From Sphingorhabdus contaminans (lineage in GTDB: Bacteria; Pseudomonadota; Alphaproteobacteria; Sphingomonadales; Sphingomonadaceae): a stretch of DNA of 64,000 nt. The notes under the pieces are model-generated. The model searched no databases and was not told the origin of the DNA. It saw nothing but the letters and a program-made list of their open reading frames with translations. This document shows, in pieces, positions 61,344 to 64,000 of the stretch. Each line of letters opens with the position of its first letter. Position 1 is the first letter of the stretch. The translations under genes were made by a program, and so were the position numbers. The stretch covers positions 434,001 through 498,000 of the forward strand of contig NZ_VKKU01000002.1 of NCBI RefSeq assembly GCF_007280415.1. The letters are read 5' to 3'.

Positions 61344-62395
61344 ATCAATCCATCCTTTGCCAGACGCGCAATTGTCGCCTCACTGATTTGTTTAAAATGA
61401 TCACGGTCGGGTATCTTAATGCCACCGTCCTCGATCAAACTGTTCGACTGGTGGTGAGTATCGGCGGCGTAGACGGCGCTGAACAATGCGTTGCGCTGCC
61501 GGCTCAGCATATTGGTCATCCCCGGTTTGCGGCGTGCAGCGCGGAGCGCGCCGAGATCAATATCCGCGAAAGCCGTGAATGTTTCGCCGCTATTCGATTC
61601 CGCCAGCACTTTACCCTTCCAATCGACAATCATCGAATTACCGTCCGCCGAAGCTTCGGGCAGTGACGTATTTACTATGCCTGCCGTGTTCGCCGATATG
61701 ACATAGGTCAAATTTTCGAAGGCCCGTGCCTGTTTTGCGATCATCTTTGGCGTTCTTTGCGGCGATCCGATCTCGGATGTGCTGTGCAGAAAAATCTCGG
61801 CACCGCGCAAAGCATGCGCCCGCGCAATTTCAGGGTAGAGGATTTCTTCAGAAGCAATCGCGGCGAGATTGCCTATCTCGGTTCTGGCAACGGGAAACAC
61901 GCCGTCTATTCCGTAAATGTCGAGATATTTCGACCACACGTCATGCGGCGTTGGGGCGAACATTGAGTTCAGCCGCCGATACCGCAATATGACGTTGCCG
62001 TTCGGACCGATCACGAAACAGGTCTGGAAATAGAGCGTCGGGAAATGGGGATCGGTTTCATAGGCATTGCCCGCCAGGAACAATCCCTGGTCTTGGGCAA
62101 TTTTGCCCATCGCTTCATATTCGGGACCATCGATTTCGAGCGCGGCACGATCGGCAAAATCGGGGATCGATATCCGGCCGGGATAGCTGGTCAGGACATA
62201 TTCCGGCAAAACGGCAAGCCGGACGGGACTGCCGCCAAATTGCTCGATAAACACAGAGGCCGCGCGGATTTTGGGGCCGATCGATGCGATTGTCTCCATC
62301 ATCATGGCGCGTGCCGCCGCGCGATCCGGCGCCTGCTCTACCGAACGCGCCGAAAGCTGCATTGCGACGGCGGCATAAGTCGGGGGGGTGTTCAC
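61340..62395 (-). CDS. Nitrilase-fold protein with altered catalytic triad
   Basis: 351 residues of the carbon-nitrogen hydrolase family. Glu65 (AVLPEYVL) is in place, but the Lys of the usual YRK is Arg141 (RYRRLN) and the Cys position reads ASEE (Ser182, before ILYPEIAR). Other blocks are normal (LRGAEIFLH, ENLTYVISANTAG, SMIVDWKGKVLAE). Without Lys and Cys it may be a pseudo-enzyme or bind rather than hydrolyse a substrate. It lies between the FAD oxidase and methyltransferase genes. Confidence 0.85.
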   Translation of the reverse strand: MNTPPTYAAVAMQLSARSVEQAPDRAAARAMMMETIASIGPKIRAASVFIEQFGGSPVRLAVLPEYVLTSYPGRISIPDFADRAALEIDGPEYEAMGKIAQDQGLFLAGNAYETDPHFPTLYFQTCFVIGPNGNVILRYRRLNSMFAPTPHDVWSKYLDIYGIDGVFPVARTEIGNLAAIASEEILYPEIARAHALRGAEIFLHSTSEIGSPQRTPKMIAKQARAFENLTYVISANTAGIVNTSLPEASADGNSMIVDWKGKVLAESNSGETFTAFADIDLGALRAARRKPGMTNMLSRQRNALFSAVYAADTHHQSNSLIEDGGIKIPDRDHFKQISEATIARLAKDGLI

Positions 62396-62432
62396 ACCAT
62401 CTGCTCTCCGTATCTGCGCAACGACAGCATCA

Positions 62433-63989
62433 CTATAATCCCAGTGCCCCGGGGTTCATCCGGTTTTCCGGGTCAAGCTGACGCTTCAGTCCACTGAGAA
62501 GGGCACGTGCCGCAGGGTCCAGGCTATCCATATAGCGATAGGTTCGTGCAATCTGGAAATGCCCTGCCCCATGTTCAAAGAAGAGGTCGACCAAGCCCTT
62601 TTTCAGCTTCCACATCAAGGCATGTGCAGCAGCGTTGTTCTCGCCCGGCGGCAGCTTGGACAAATGCGCGTCTTCCACCAGATGCTCTATCCAGGGGTTG
62701 CGTGCATCCGGCCAGTAGATGCACGGTTCGATGATGGCGCCCGCGCCGCCGACGGCAGAGAACAGGGTTCCTGTATGGACACCCAAGGCATCCATTTCTT
62801 CGCGGTGCTTATCGAAAAAGGCTTCAATGGCGTCGTAACATTCGACGGCACGGCTATGCGGTAACAGCCCGTGCACCGGTGCCCAGCGTTCGCCTTGCGG
62901 ACCCAGCACGGAATTGGGCGCAACAAAGGGATTGGCGCGGACAATTTTCGGAATGGTATTGTCGGTCTCTGTTCCGCCATTTGCTTTTGCGATAGCACAG
63001 GCCTCGACCAGATCGGCGTCCGCCGATGGCTGATTGCGCCCCTCTGTCAGGATATGGAGCGAGAATTTGGCATCGCTGAGAAAGCTGCGTCCGGCCGCCA
63101 CGACCTTGACGCCTTCTTTCAACGCCTTGAAAACCGACCCCTGGGCTTTCATCATACCCACCAGTTGCTTGGCATCGGTTGCAAGGCTGTCGCGTTTCAT
63201 CCGGATCGCATTCAGCTTGGGATCAAAGCCGAAGCATTCTGTCGCCACGCCGGCACGCTCAATGGTGGCAAGCGCGGTCATGACTTCGGCATGGGTTTCG
63301 AAGAGAAAACTGGCATAGCCATGGGCCTTTGCCTCGGGGACAAGGCGGAGCGTTATTTCCGCCTTGATACCCAGAGCCCCGGTATCCCCACAGAAAAGTC
63401 CGGTCAGATCGGGGCCATAGGATCGAGCAAATTTGGCACCTGTATTGAGGATGGTCCCGTCAGCCAGCACCACATCCATCGAGACGCAGCTGTTGACGCC
63501 CATGCCATAGCGCGTTGAACCCCAGAAAATGCAATTCTGGCTCATCCCGCCACCCACGGTTGCGTAGAGTCCGGAAAGTGTGCCCCACATGGGCGTCCGC
63601 AAACCCAATGGCTTCAGCGCCTCATATAGTTTTGCCCAGGTACAGCCAGCTTCAACCGTCACCGTCATGTCGGCTTCGCTTATCGCGACGATACGGTCCA
63701 TCGCCGCAAGATCGAAAAGGACGGCGTTCGGGTGCGGGCTGGTAATGCCACCTGTGTAGCTCATCCCTCCACCACGCGGAATCGCCACCATGCCCGACGC
63801 AGCGACGGCGGCCATTGCGCGCGCAAGTTCCTGTTTGTTGTGCGGGCGCACGACCGCCAGCGGCTCGGCGCCGCGTTCGAAGACATCATGCGCATAAAAA
63901 TCGAGCGAGGCGGAATCGGTAAGCGTCTCGACACCACAGCCCAGCAGCGGTGCCAGATTGTTATGACCCAGAGTCGCAATTGATGCCAT
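62433..63989 (-). CDS. FAD-linked oxidase / dehydrogenase
   Basis: 518 residues of the VAO/GlcD type. The FAD-binding part has AIPRGGGMSYTGG, EAGCTWAKLYEALKPLG and GGGMSQNC; the C-terminus ends FDP-type LDPENRMNPGALGL. Relatives include 4-cresol dehydrogenase, vanillyl-alcohol oxidase and D-lactate or glycolate dehydrogenases; a 2-hydroxy acid or phenolic alcohol substrate is possible. Its stop is 37 bases from the nitrilase-fold gene, so it is probably the operon's first gene in this window. Only 11 upstream bases are visible. Confidence 0.88.
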   Translation of the reverse strand: MASIATLGHNNLAPLLGCGVETLTDSASLDFYAHDVFERGAEPLAVVRPHNKQELARAMAAVAASGMVAIPRGGGMSYTGGITSPHPNAVLFDLAAMDRIVAISEADMTVTVEAGCTWAKLYEALKPLGLRTPMWGTLSGLYATVGGGMSQNCIFWGSTRYGMGVNSCVSMDVVLADGTILNTGAKFARSYGPDLTGLFCGDTGALGIKAEITLRLVPEAKAHGYASFLFETHAEVMTALATIERAGVATECFGFDPKLNAIRMKRDSLATDAKQLVGMMKAQGSVFKALKEGVKVVAAGRSFLSDAKFSLHILTEGRNQPSADADLVEACAIAKANGGTETDNTIPKIVRANPFVAPNSVLGPQGERWAPVHGLLPHSRAVECYDAIEAFFDKHREEMDALGVHTGTLFSAVGGAGAIIEPCIYWPDARNPWIEHLVEDAHLSKLPPGENNAAAHALMWKLKKGLVDLFFEHGAGHFQIARTYRYMDSLDPAARALLSGLKRQLDPENRMNPGALGL

Positions 63990-64000
63990 GATCAGGATCC

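Overview
The window looks like a chromosomal segment of a sphingomonad (Alphaproteobacteria, Sphingomonadales). The support is several TonB-dependent receptors with an EIVVTA-type TonB box, a FecI/FecR/receptor signalling set, an UrcA protein, DUF6491 and DUF3892 proteins, and moderate-GC coding with ATGA/TGATG overlaps inside operons. No rRNA, tRNA, CRISPR array or intact insertion sequence was recognised.

Layout. (1) 1-14.1 kb, nearly all minus strand: a FecI-type sigma factor, FecR anti-sigma factor and STN-domain receptor (cut by the left edge); small secreted proteins; an operon ending in a tandem PilZ protein; a transmembrane winged-helix/TPR regulator; RadC; a LuxR-type HTH protein with a C-terminal membrane anchor; a threonine dehydratase split by a one-base frameshift; and DUF3892. 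(2) 15-21.4 kb, plus strand: a three-gene operon of periplasmic M16 peptidase, TonB-dependent receptor and cysteine-synthase-like PLP enzyme. (3) 21.4-30.9 kb: a DUF6491 lipoprotein gene with a stop at codon 3, outer-membrane and Skp-like proteins, an XRE regulator with a palindromic operator, a RES/Xre toxin-antitoxin pair, and an aromatic amino-acid module (indoleamine-2,3-dioxygenase-like, Lrp regulator, ACT protein, phenylalanine hydroxylase). (4) 31-41 kb: a visibly AT-richer defence island with four predicted systems side by side: DUF5131 + TcmP, a GmrSD-like DUF262/DUF1524 nuclease, a ShosTA-like PRTase/DprA pair with a third HAD gene, and Kiwa (KwaA/KwaB). (5) 41.5-64 kb: a catabolic cluster with its own receptor and regulators.

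The catabolic cluster holds two divergent operons around 54.6 kb. Leftward: alpha/beta hydrolase, LeuC-like, LeuD-like, HMG-CoA-lyase-like, CaiB CoA-transferase. Rightward: isochorismatase-type amidase, two PuuE-like deacetylases, VOC lipoprotein, small lipocalin-like protein. The same 19-base sequence, centred on the palindrome TTGTCCGGACAA, sits between these operons and again between the next divergent pair at 58.96 kb, so one regulator, probably GntR-like, should control both. The enzyme set fits opening of a cyclic imide or similar amide, deamidation to a substituted maleate, hydration, CoA activation and aldol-type cleavage. This is an inference; the substrate is unknown. A further leftward operon (FAD-linked oxidase, nitrilase-fold protein lacking the catalytic Lys and Cys, methyltransferase, small helical protein) ends the window.

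Most notable: the four-system defence island, the shared operator with the predicted imide-type pathway, the nitrilase with an altered triad, and a very regular three-way-junction element at 29.06-29.13 kb that displays a Shine-Dalgarno/anti-Shine-Dalgarno loop.
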